Under the pieces are notes generated by a model that was not told the origin of the DNA, searched no databases, and was given only the letters and a program-made list of their open reading frames with translations. The translations under genes and the position numbers were made by a program. A DNA stretch of 44,649 nt from the IMG/VR virus record IMGVR_UViG_3300025138_000078, positions 1 to 44,649 of that record; one strand, 5' to 3'. Positions 29,104 to 35,607 of this stretch are shown here, in pieces (within the stretch, counting starts at the first letter, position 1; every line of letters begins with the position of its first letter). The DNA comes from a virus.

Positions 29104-29502
29104 TTATTTATTTTTAATTATTGATTTTGCTTTTTCCCAAGTTCTTCCCACGAAATAAGCTCCGTAAACCGTAACCAATAATGTTTGAAATATTGGTATG
29201 TATTCTTTTGCTATTTTAAATTCACCTATGTTACCATCTGTAAAAGCCAACAAGCTAAATACAAATGTTAAAAACACTAGAACTAAAGGTCTAATGTTTT
29301 TAGCTAACCAACTGTCAGAATTCATATCTGCATTCCAACGGTCTGTTACTTGTTGCTGAGCATTATTGTCAGCTTCTTCAAGAATGATTTGAAGTTGTTT
29401 TTTTATTTCAAGCTTCTCTTCTTCAGTTGTTGTAAGCTTATCAATGACGTTACCAATCTCTTTGATAACACCACCTGTAAGCCATGCAAATATTTTTTTC
29501 AT
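29104..29502 (-). CDS. Holin-like membrane protein (132 aa)
   Basis: The 132-residue protein has an amphipathic N-terminus (MKKIFAWLTGGVIKEIGNVI), a charged linker containing VTDRWNADMNSDSWLAKNIR, and two hydrophobic spans (about residues 71-90 and 102-122) before a basic tail. This layout fits the 3TM-holin family seen in phages and gene transfer agents (PF11351-like). It probably forms membrane lesions for lysis. No endolysin is recognised beside it. The gene runs 29 bases before a basic structural gene's stop region and is one of two holin candidates, the other being the 50-residue gene at 32243-32395. Confidence 0.65.
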   Translation of the reverse strand: MKKIFAWLTGGVIKEIGNVIDKLTTTEEEKLEIKKQLQIILEEADNNAQQQVTDRWNADMNSDSWLAKNIRPLVLVFLTFVFSLLAFTDGNIGEFKIAKEYIPIFQTLLVTVYGAYFVGRTWEKAKSIIKNK

Positions 29503-30039
29503 TTATTTATTTTTATTTCTACGATTATTTAATCTTGAACTACCTACTTGAATTTCTCCTCTAGGATATTCGTCATAACTTGAATTACCACTAGGCGTTA
29601 GAGTCACTCTGTTGTCACCTCCGCTATTGCCCTTTAATTTAGTGTAACGCATGTTTTTTCTTGAAACTTGAATATTGTCACTACTCCTCCCCGTATTAAT
29701 GTTGTAATTTCCTTTTTCGTCAATACTTTTTATAGTACCACCTCCAAACTTATCTCCTTGTTTAGGCCATAGATTTAATTTCTCCATCATTTGATTTTTG
29801 TTAGCATTACCTATGCTGTCTCTTTCTATGTCTTTTTTGTACATGGATGTAACTATATCGTCTTTAAACTTATCCCCACTAGAAGTAGGAGCAGGAGTAT
29901 TATTAACGTATTCTCCTCCAGGGGGAACATAGTTTTTACCTTTTTTTTCATCTGGTGATTGTAATAAAGCAGAAGGAACTCCTGCGCCTGTTTTTTGCAT
30001 TGAACCTCGTCCAGCTTGTTTTTTTTGATTGTAAGCCAT
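29503..30039 (-). CDS. Basic low-complexity protein, probably virion-associated (178 aa)
   Basis: The protein is Lys/Arg/Asn/Gly-rich with MAYNQKKQAGRGSMQKTGAG at the start and SALLQSPDEKKGKNY following. It has a middle domain with GDKFGGGTIKSIDEKGNYNI, like a short SH3-type turn, and a basic end (SRLNNRRNKNK). No function is recognised. Similar basic, low-complexity small proteins are clustered through 29.5-33 kb, suggesting capsid-internal or assembly roles. It ends one base before the holin start. Confidence 0.55.
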   Translation of the reverse strand: MAYNQKKQAGRGSMQKTGAGVPSALLQSPDEKKGKNYVPPGGEYVNNTPAPTSSGDKFKDDIVTSMYKKDIERDSIGNANKNQMMEKLNLWPKQGDKFGGGTIKSIDEKGNYNINTGRSSDNIQVSRKNMRYTKLKGNSGGDNRVTLTPSGNSSYDEYPRGEIQVGSSRLNNRRNKNK

Positions 30040-30044
30040 AATAT

Positions 30045-30419
30045 TTATTTGTTTTTTGTTAAGTCTATATAAAAATGTGATAATTTTTTAACGGTAACAG
30101 TTTTATTTAAGTCACCAGTATATTCACATATCATTGTGTTTGAATCTTTTAAAATATACTTAATATCAACGTAGTACCCGTTATCTGGATTATGTAGTTT
30201 AGTTGTAAAGGTTTCTCCATTACTACTTACAATATACTCTTCTATAAAATCATTTTCAGAAAAGCTAGTGTTAAACACTTTAACTGGTTTAGATTCATCA
30301 GTTATGATAGTCATAACATATGAAGATGTTTCACTTACCCAAGAACCTTCCATTTTATTTATTTGGGCACTTAATAATAATGTTGATGTTAATAATAAGA
30401 TTAATAGTAATTTTTTCAT
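30045..30419 (-). CDS. Secreted small protein with signal peptide (124 aa)
   Basis: The N-terminus MKKLLLILLLTSTLLLSAQ is a clear signal peptide with likely cleavage near SA|Q, typical of Flavobacteriia. The mature 105 residues are beta-rich (GSWVSETSSYVMTII, TTKLHNPDNGYYVDIKYILK) and resemble a small lipocalin- or calycin-like barrel with a GSWxS opening, though this is inference. It would be exported by the host cell. It is unusual among virion genes and may have been taken from a host. Candidate roles include envelope interaction or superinfection exclusion. Confidence 0.6.
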   Translation of the reverse strand: MKKLLLILLLTSTLLLSAQINKMEGSWVSETSSYVMTIITDESKPVKVFNTSFSENDFIEEYIVSSNGETFTTKLHNPDNGYYVDIKYILKDSNTMICEYTGDLNKTVTVKKLSHFYIDLTKNK

Positions 30420-30450
30420 TTAATTAGATTTGATTTGTATACTTGTATTA

Positions 30451-30774
30451 TTACGTGTATTTCAGCTTATTTGCCTTCCAAGCTTTCACCTCCCAAGGCA
30501 GTTTTTTATTTCCCTCATCCATTGTAGATCTTGGATATTTTTTACCTTTCCAGTAAACGAATTCATCATCGTAATCAAGGTCGCCGCTTTCCATTTGAGC
30601 TAAGTGAACTTTCTCGTGTCTAACTACATCTTCTCGCTCTAGTGCGTTTAAGTTTTTATCTACTATTATAGAACCATTTTTATTAGCTTGACCCATAACA
30701 CCTTCGTCTGTATCCATTTGGTATATAGGAGTGTTGTCAATAGATAACTTACCCATTTTCATTTTATAAGCCAT
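30451..30774 (-). CDS. Mini-metallopeptidase-like protein with HExxH (107 aa)
   Basis: Residues 53-57 read HEKVH in the context DVVRHEKVHLAQMESGDLDY, and E95 in LPWEVKAW could be the third zinc ligand, a gluzincin arrangement. The N-terminal half is a beta region ending in the conserved-looking GSIIVDKNLN. At 107 residues it is very short for a peptidase, but HExxH plus a distal Glu in a minimal domain is known in mini-gluzincins. It has no signal peptide. It might cleave a virion protein, or act on host envelope or wall peptides. Confidence 0.6.
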   Translation of the reverse strand: MAYKMKMGKLSIDNTPIYQMDTDEGVMGQANKNGSIIVDKNLNALEREDVVRHEKVHLAQMESGDLDYDDEFVYWKGKKYPRSTMDEGNKKLPWEVKAWKANKLKYT

Positions 30775-30775
30775 A

Positions 30776-30982
30776 TTACTTTATAGGTGTTTCTATTACG
30801 TATTTAGCTCCAGGAAAAATATAGTCGTGTCCCGGATACATTGTTTTCGCATACCCATTATTGTCAACACCTAAAACTTTAAACTCTACTCCTTTCATTG
30901 TAATCTTATTTCCCATAACCTTGTTTTGAGAATTATTTACGTCAGGGCTATTTTTTAAGTATCCAGTTTTTGTTGTCTTCAT
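30776..30982 (-). CDS. Small conserved-looking phage protein (68 aa)
   Basis: The protein reads MKTTKTGYLKNSPDVNNSQN, then GNKITMKGVEFKVLGVDNNG and PGHDYIFPGAKYVIETP. I recall the closing HDYIFPGA-type motif from other marine phage small proteins without a function. It ends two bases before the HExxH gene and starts just after a terminator-like hairpin. Composition is neutral, with no membrane segment. Confidence 0.6.
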   Translation of the reverse strand: MKTTKTGYLKNSPDVNNSQNKVMGNKITMKGVEFKVLGVDNNGYAKTMYPGHDYIFPGAKYVIETPIK

Positions 30983-30989
30983 AAAGATA

Positions 30990-31029
30990 ATTTAAAAATA
31001 CCACAGAATTTTTAGGCTCTGTGGATATT
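30990..31029 (-). terminator. Intrinsic terminator-like hairpin
   Basis: Read on the minus strand, CCACAGA-GCCTAAAAAT-TCTGTGG forms a 7-bp stem (31001-31024) and is followed by TATTTTTAAATT, a U-rich run. It follows the 122-residue structural gene and precedes the 68-residue gene. Additional AAATA/TATTT pairing can extend the stem across one bulged base. This is the clearest intrinsic terminator in the window. Confidence 0.65.
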
Positions 31030-31036
31030 TAATTAA

Positions 31037-31405
31037 TTAGGCAGTCCAAGCATTTTGTGTATATGTCACATATGTTTGAGACGTAGTCACTACTTGTCTA
31101 CCAGAACCAGTTTGTGCTGCTGGAGCTTGTAATACAAGTACAGGCGAGCCTACAGTAGATACAATACCTCCTGGATTAGCTCCCATAGCTTTGTAGATTG
31201 CTTCTACTACAGAGTTATTAGCTACACCTGCTGCTAACGCTACAGAGTGAGTGATAACCCACTTTGCAGTTGCGCTAGTGTTTAATTGAATAGTTGTTGC
31301 AGTTCCACCTCCGTTAGTTGTTACCGCTGCGATTTGATCAATCGCGATTAATACTGTTGGCTGGTTTGCAGCAGCAGTACAGTTAAATTTAATAAATTTT
31401 GCCAT
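31037..31405 (-). CDS. Small Ala/Thr/Val-rich structural protein (122 aa)
   Basis: The protein starts MAKFIKFNCTAAANQPTVLI. It is beta-rich with many Ala, Thr, Val and Gln, and contains VITHSVALAAGVANNSVVEA, a helix, and a C-terminal TTSQTYVTYTQNAWTA. It is low in charge, as are decoration or tail accessory proteins. A terminator-like hairpin follows it, suggesting it is expressed strongly or ends a transcript. Function is not recognised. Confidence 0.55.
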   Translation of the reverse strand: MAKFIKFNCTAAANQPTVLIAIDQIAAVTTNGGGTATTIQLNTSATAKWVITHSVALAAGVANNSVVEAIYKAMGANPGGIVSTVGSPVLVLQAPAAQTGSGRQVVTTSQTYVTYTQNAWTA

Positions 31406-31474
31406 TTTTGTTAGTGTTAGTGTTAAGTTAGTGTGTGGCGTTTTTGAGTTTTATCACAGATCTCTACTGTTTTA

Positions 31475-31936
31475 TTAGCTCATGTTAGAATCTGAAGAGT
31501 AAGCTCCTTTGCCTTTGCTCTTTTCCATTCCTTTTGACTCGTCTCTACGATCTTTTAAAGATTGAGAATTTTTACCGTCTTTTGCTCCTAAAGTTTCGTC
31601 TAGTCTATCGTTATAACCTTGTTGTTGTAAAGGAGAACTTGAAGGCATATAACTTTGAGAATGTCTCGACATCCAAGAACCGGATGCTCTAGAAGCTATA
31701 GGATTATCACTTAGTAAGTTTTTCTTTTCTTGTTTATTAGATTCATAACCTTTGTTTTGATTATACAAAGGAGATTTTTTCATCATAATACCTGATTCTC
31801 CAGCTGCTACTTCTAATTCTTTTTTCTTTTCGTATTTAGCTGCTTTTTTATCTCCGCTTTTATAGTCAGCGATAGCGTTTCTAGCGTAGTCTTGTTCTAC
31901 TTTTTGTTTTGATTTTTTTAAAGGTGACTTTTTCAT
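31475..31936 (-). CDS. Basic disordered protein with repeated SPL motif (153 aa)
   Basis: The protein is Lys/Ser/Gln-rich and likely disordered. It contains three SPL motifs: MKKSPLKK at the start, MKKSPLYNQ near residue 52, and SSSPLQQQGY near residue 101. The rest is charged (DRRDESKGMEKSKGKGAY). Similar SPL-bearing small basic proteins occur in other marine Bacteroidetes phages, as I recall. A capsid-internal, DNA-binding or assembly peptide is a guess. It starts 23 nt after the DUF6321-like gene region's stop side. Confidence 0.5.
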   Translation of the reverse strand: MKKSPLKKSKQKVEQDYARNAIADYKSGDKKAAKYEKKKELEVAAGESGIMMKKSPLYNQNKGYESNKQEKKNLLSDNPIASRASGSWMSRHSQSYMPSSSPLQQQGYNDRLDETLGAKDGKNSQSLKDRRDESKGMEKSKGKGAYSSDSNMS

Positions 31937-31959
31937 TTTTGTTTATATTTATTTATTAT

Positions 31960-32241
31960 TTAACATTTCCATCTTCTTCTTGCAGCTAATCCTCTCTCAC
32001 CTTTCCATCCTTTGGACCTAGCGCAAAAAGATTTTCTTCTGCCGGCAGCTTTACTACCTTTTTTAACTTTACCTGTTACAGCTGTTTTAAGTTTACTTCC
32101 AGGGTTTTGTTTTCTGTACTTTTTTACTCCAGCAGATGTCATACCAGCTCCTTCTCCAGTTGTTCGAAAGTTTCGACCTTTTCCTTTAGTTGTTTTACGA
32201 ACTCTTAGGAAAGGTGATGAGTCTGGCTGAATATATGGCAT
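31960..32241 (-). CDS. Very basic DUF6321-like protein (93 aa)
   Basis: The protein is extremely basic. It contains GEGAGMTSAGVKKYRKQNPG and GSKLKTAVTGKVKKGSKAAG, then RRKSFCARSKGWKGER and ends RRRWKC. This matches my recollection of the DUF6321-like sequence (xLTxxGVxKYRRxNPGSKLKTAV) found in marine phages and large eukaryotic viruses. No enzyme motif is visible. Its charge fits nucleic acid binding or condensation in the capsid, which is inference. The two C-terminal Cys residues could bind a metal or crosslink. Confidence 0.7.
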   Translation of the reverse strand: MPYIQPDSSPFLRVRKTTKGKGRNFRTTGEGAGMTSAGVKKYRKQNPGSKLKTAVTGKVKKGSKAAGRRKSFCARSKGWKGERGLAARRRWKC

Positions 32242-32242
32242 G

Positions 32243-32395
32243 TTACTTTTTTTTCTTTAAATGAATCCATTTATGTACTGTATAACCTATAGTTATCAGT
32301 AATAGCATAATTTTTAATAAACTATCTATATGTGTCATAGTTATAGCCATAGTGCCTACACTGAGTGTGTATAATTTGATATCCTCAAAGTTCAT
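32243..32395 (-). CDS. Small membrane protein, holin candidate (50 aa)
   Basis: This gene fills the gap between two longer genes. ATG at 32393-32395 overlaps the preceding stop as TAATG, and the TAA is at 32243-32245. The sequence MNFEDIKLYTLSVGTMAITM is followed by a hydrophobic span IMLLLITIGYTVHKWI and a KKKK tail. It has one clear and one weaker membrane segment. Its size and charge fit a small holin or pinholin, or a membrane-active accessory. The tight coupling to both neighbours supports it as real. Confidence 0.6.
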   Translation of the reverse strand: MNFEDIKLYTLSVGTMAITMTHIDSLLKIMLLLITIGYTVHKWIHLKKKK

Positions 32396-32604
32396 TACAT
32401 TTGACCTTTAGCTCGTTGAGTAATAGGTAGCCTGTAAGAATCACATCCACAGCTAGCTTTAGATATTTCCATACCATAAGTTCCTGAACTAGATCCTTTT
32501 CCCATTGGAAAACCTGTTGTATTCAACGGTCCATCCCAAACAGCGTTCTCACCTATTTGCCCTTGTAATTGTGCTTTGCCAAACATTGCTTTTTTATCTT
32601 TCAT
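32395..32604 (-). CDS. Small unknown protein (69 aa)
   Basis: The protein reads MKDKKAMFGKAQLQGQIGEN, then GPLNTTGFPMGKGSSSGTYG and SKASCGCDSYRLPITQRA. A longer frame starting at 32724 exists but would overlap most of the neighbouring 75-residue gene, so I chose ATG at 32602-32604, which gives a clean gap. Its stop overlaps the next start as TAATG. A CxC pair near the C-terminus might bind a metal. Function is unknown. Confidence 0.5.
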   Translation of the reverse strand: MKDKKAMFGKAQLQGQIGENAVWDGPLNTTGFPMGKGSSSGTYGMEISKASCGCDSYRLPITQRAKGQM

Positions 32605-32614
32605 AGTGTATATT

Positions 32615-32842
32615 TTAAAATTGTTCGAAATCTTCTTGTTGCACACCAGGTTCTCCATTATAATCTGGATCCATCTTGTAAAGAGGAGCAGGTAGTGATT
32701 GCCCACCAAAAACACTCTGACCAATTTGCTGTTGAGGTTGAGTTATAAAATTTTGAGGACGTCCGCCTTGCATATTAGCTGGCATTTGTTGCTGAGGGTT
32801 TGCCATTGGCATACCTGTCATTGGATCTATTTGTTGTGTCAT
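32615..32842 (-). CDS. Gln/Pro/Met-rich small protein (75 aa)
   Basis: The sequence MTQQIDPMTGMPMANPQQQM is followed by more Gln/Pro-rich sequence and LPAPLYKMDPDYNGEPG. It is probably disordered. I chose ATG at 32840-32842, one base past the preceding stop, rather than an upstream ATG at 32867-32869 that lies inside the previous gene. The acidic C-terminus (EDFEQF) resembles short linear interaction tails. Function is not recognised. Confidence 0.5.
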   Translation of the reverse strand: MTQQIDPMTGMPMANPQQQMPANMQGGRPQNFITQPQQQIGQSVFGGQSLPAPLYKMDPDYNGEPGVQQEDFEQF

Positions 32843-32843
32843 A

Positions 32844-33290
32844 TTATCTACTTTTATCTTTGTTAACATTATCTATAGCCACTGTCAATACTTTATCAGT
32901 ATATGAATTACCAGCTATAATTTTATTGAATCTTTTAGTTGTTGGTATATCTTCTTGTCCAAGCATAATTCTATACATTCTAGCTATAAGTTGTTTACAC
33001 TTAAAGCTTACTTTGTATATATTATATTTCTGAGTAGTTCTGTTTCTATTACGCCACACAACTATCCAGCCTTCTTGCAATAATCTATTCCATCTTCTGT
33101 TGTCCCAACTATAAGAATAACTACCCATTTTGAAATCTTGTTTTGTGAAAAACTCCATACAATCAAAGTAGATTAACAATTCTAAATCAGCATCATTAAG
33201 ATCGTTGTTTTTACAAGCCCATCTTCTTATTATTCTGTAGTGCTTTAGCAGGTTTAAATCTTTTATATCCCTTGCATCTAGCTTTCTCAT
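32844..33290 (-). CDS. Winged-helix-like protein after groES (148 aa)
   Basis: The protein reads MRKLDARDIKDLNLLKHYRI, then a LNDADLELLIYFDCMEFFTK helix, SYSWDNRRWNRLLQEGWIVV and RTTQKYNIYKVS. The helix order and the W-x-L-x3-GWI turn suggest a winged helix-turn-helix similar to MarR-like DNA-binding proteins, and I recall related sequences in marine phages. It overlaps the GroES stop by ATGA. A role in late-gene regulation is possible, but a structural role is not excluded. Confidence 0.55.
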   Translation of the reverse strand: MRKLDARDIKDLNLLKHYRIIRRWACKNNDLNDADLELLIYFDCMEFFTKQDFKMGSYSYSWDNRRWNRLLQEGWIVVWRNRNRTTQKYNIYKVSFKCKQLIARMYRIMLGQEDIPTTKRFNKIIAGNSYTDKVLTVAIDNVNKDKSR

Positions 33291-33553
33291 AGAACAACAA
33301 CTACATCTTGTAATTTTATAACATGATAAGTTTCTTTATTTACTTCAATCTTATGTCCCGCATGCCTATCAAAAAATATTTTACCATTATCCTTTAAGCC
33401 AGTTGCAGCAGCTTCATCACCTAGTGAAACTATAGTAGCTTCAGTGTATCTAATATCTTCTCTTTGAGTTTCTGCAAGTAAGAGACCACCTTTTGTAGTG
33501 GTAGTCCCTTCTTTTAGTTTTCTTATAATTATATTTCTACCTACTGCTTTCAT
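33287..33553 (-). CDS. groES: GroES co-chaperonin (88 aa)
   Basis: The 88-residue protein fits GroES length and pattern: MKAVGRNIIIRKLKEGTTTT, then GGLLLAETQREDIRYTEATI as mobile loop and strand, a GDEAAATGLKDNGKIFFDRH segment in place of the usual GxGR/GDxVxF region, and a terminal YHVIKLQDVVVVL. It probably caps the phage GroEL. It starts 17 nt inside the groEL stop region, which couples it to groEL. The order groEL-groES is the reverse of the usual bacterial groES-groEL order. Confidence 0.85.
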   Translation of the reverse strand: MKAVGRNIIIRKLKEGTTTTKGGLLLAETQREDIRYTEATIVSLGDEAAATGLKDNGKIFFDRHAGHKIEVNKETYHVIKLQDVVVVL

Positions 33554-35096
33554 CGATTCTCAAATTATTGATTACACAATCTGTTGATAAAATAGTAGTA
33601 GCTACTGAAGCTGCATTTACTAACGCGCTTTTTGTAACAAGTAAGGGATCGATAATACCTGATTTAATCATATTCACCATTTTCCCTGTAACCACATTAA
33701 GACCTTTTCCTTTACCTTTTGGAAATTCATAGTTGTTTATACCAGCGTTTTCTAGTATTGTCTTAAAAGGCGCTCTAACGGCTTCTAGCAATAATGTCTC
33801 ACCCTCTGATTTAGCAGCTATTTTTTCCGATGCATTTAATAAAGCAATTCCTCCACCAGGTACAATACCTTCTTTGATTGCTGCTTTAGTAGCGCAGATA
33901 GCATCTTCAACTCTATCTGTTTTTTCTTTTAATTCAATATCAGAGTTAGCACCAACTTTAACGATAGCTATTTTAGCGGCTAGCATTGCTAGTCTTTTCT
34001 CTAACTTGATTATTTGATAAGCTTGTAAATTATCTTTAGATAATTCATCTTTAATTCCTTTGATTATGTCAAGTATCTCTTCAGATGCTTCACCAACCTG
34101 TATTACAGTCTCTTCGTGAGAAGTAACACTTTTTAAGCAATATCCTAGGTGTTCTACTTGGATCATATCCATATCGTCTCCTAAGTCTTCATTTATAATT
34201 GTAGCACCTGTTAGTAAAGATAAGTCATCTAAAACTTCTTTCTTACTAATTCCAAATGTGGGTGCATCGATAACGTTTACCTTTATGTTACCCTTCATTT
34301 TGTTCATAGCTAGAGCAGATAAAACACCTTGATCTAAATCGCCTATAATAAGCAAAGGTTTATTGTTTTTTATTACGTACTCTAACACTGATTGTATTTG
34401 TCTGATAGTATCTACTGGAGATTCTATTAATAATACTAAAGGGTTTTCAAGTTCAGCGGTTTTTGACTGAAGGTTTGTAACGAAATGAGAGTTTGTCAGT
34501 CCTTTATTATACTGAACACCATCAACGACTTCAACTTCTGTTTTACCATTAGCCGACGTTTCCATCATTACTACACCTGTGTTATCCACTGCTCTAAAAG
34601 CATCTGCTATAATTTTACCAAGTTCAGGATCGTTGTTAGTAGATATTGTAGCTATTTGATCTATCATGTTACCTTTCACCGGCACTGAAGTTAGCTCTAA
34701 AAATTTAACTACTTTTTCAACAGCAGAATTAATCCCGTCTTTTAATTCTCTTAAATTTGTTTTGTTAGAAACCTTGTAAGCTTCTTCCAGTATTGAATGA
34801 GCTAGAACTGTAGCTGTAGTGGTACCATCACCCGCTTCTCTAACTGTTTTTCTTGCAGCTTCTTTTAAAAGTGTAGCTCCCATGTTTTCTACTGGGTCTC
34901 GCAAGATTATTGAATCAGCCACCGTTACACCATCTTTTGTGATAATAGGCATTCCTGATCCATCTTCTAGTAACACGCGTTTACCACTAGCTCCTAACGT
35001 AGAACTAACGGCTTTCGTGAGTTGTTGTATTCCTTTAAACACTTTCACTCTGGCATCTTCACCAAAGCTAAGATTCTTAACTATTGCATCTGACAT
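33537..35096 (-). CDS. groEL: GroEL chaperonin (519 aa)
   Basis: The protein folds substrate in a double-ring chamber using ATP. GDGTTTATV is at residues 89-97, DGVTVADS at about 55-62, and D398 in RVEDAICAT aligns with the catalytic Asp of bacterial GroEL. The family signature AAIKEGIVPGGG starts at residue 405. It ends NNLRIDESSR and lacks the Gly-Gly-Met tail of host GroEL, so it is about 30 residues shorter than the E. coli protein. Equatorial, intermediate and apical regions appear complete. It may fold the large capsid, tail or ejection proteins. A 79-nt gap precedes it, with the AAATCAAATC leader motif. Confidence 0.92.
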   Translation of the reverse strand: MSDAIVKNLSFGEDARVKVFKGIQQLTKAVSSTLGASGKRVLLEDGSGMPIITKDGVTVADSIILRDPVENMGATLLKEAARKTVREAGDGTTTATVLAHSILEEAYKVSNKTNLRELKDGINSAVEKVVKFLELTSVPVKGNMIDQIATISTNNDPELGKIIADAFRAVDNTGVVMMETSANGKTEVEVVDGVQYNKGLTNSHFVTNLQSKTAELENPLVLLIESPVDTIRQIQSVLEYVIKNNKPLLIIGDLDQGVLSALAMNKMKGNIKVNVIDAPTFGISKKEVLDDLSLLTGATIINEDLGDDMDMIQVEHLGYCLKSVTSHEETVIQVGEASEEILDIIKGIKDELSKDNLQAYQIIKLEKRLAMLAAKIAIVKVGANSDIELKEKTDRVEDAICATKAAIKEGIVPGGGIALLNASEKIAAKSEGETLLLEAVRAPFKTILENAGINNYEFPKGKGKGLNVVTGKMVNMIKSGIIDPLLVTKSALVNAASVATTILSTDCVINNLRIDESSR

Positions 35097-35175
35097 AAAA
35101 TAATTTGATTTGATTTAACTTACACCTTTATGGTATATTAGTATCATTACTTATTTTATGTGATTTTTACTTTTT

Positions 35176-35535
35176 TTATTCTACTAAAGGTACTGGTTCC
35201 CCAATTGTTAAAGTAATAGAAGTTGGGTTTATAAGACTTTCTATTTGGCTAGCTATACTAGTTTCAATAGAAGCAACTTGCTCTTCGCCCATAGCTGCTT
35301 GAGTCCACTCAACAACTATTTCATTAGTTAAGTCTTCAAATGGTATAAATGTACCTTCTGGATTCCAAGGCACGTTTTGAGTACCAATACTAGTAGCTGA
35401 ATAAGCTACGCCGTCTGGCTTTAACTCATCTGAAACACCTGTCACTATCCAGTGAACGTTATATACTACATCTACTTCTCCGTCCTCTAAAGGGCGGGCA
35501 TCTACTGTTTTGCAATTCCAATCGTAATTAATCAT
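35176..35535 (-). CDS. Small conserved phage-type protein (119 aa)
   Basis: The protein starts MINYDWNCKTVDARPLEDGE. It contains VVYNVHWIVTGVSDELKPDG and FIPFEDLTNEIVVEWTQAAM, then a helix and IGEPVPLVE. I recall this pattern (VHWxxTG, FxPFExLT) in proteins of many marine phages beside tail-fibre genes, without a known function. It lies between the 1554-residue fibre and groEL. A tail or fibre assembly role is inferred. Confidence 0.55.
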   Translation of the reverse strand: MINYDWNCKTVDARPLEDGEVDVVYNVHWIVTGVSDELKPDGVAYSATSIGTQNVPWNPEGTFIPFEDLTNEIVVEWTQAAMGEEQVASIETSIASQIESLINPTSITLTIGEPVPLVE

Positions 35536-35607
35536 AATTTTTGTTTCTATTGTTAATAATATTCTGTAATGAAAATGTATCTGTACTTAAGACTGAACCA
35601 CAAGCCA

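Noticed and set aside
32395-32724. A 109-codon version of the 69-residue gene
   Set aside because: It would overlap most of the neighbouring 75-residue gene. The internal ATG at 32602-32604 gives clean spacing.
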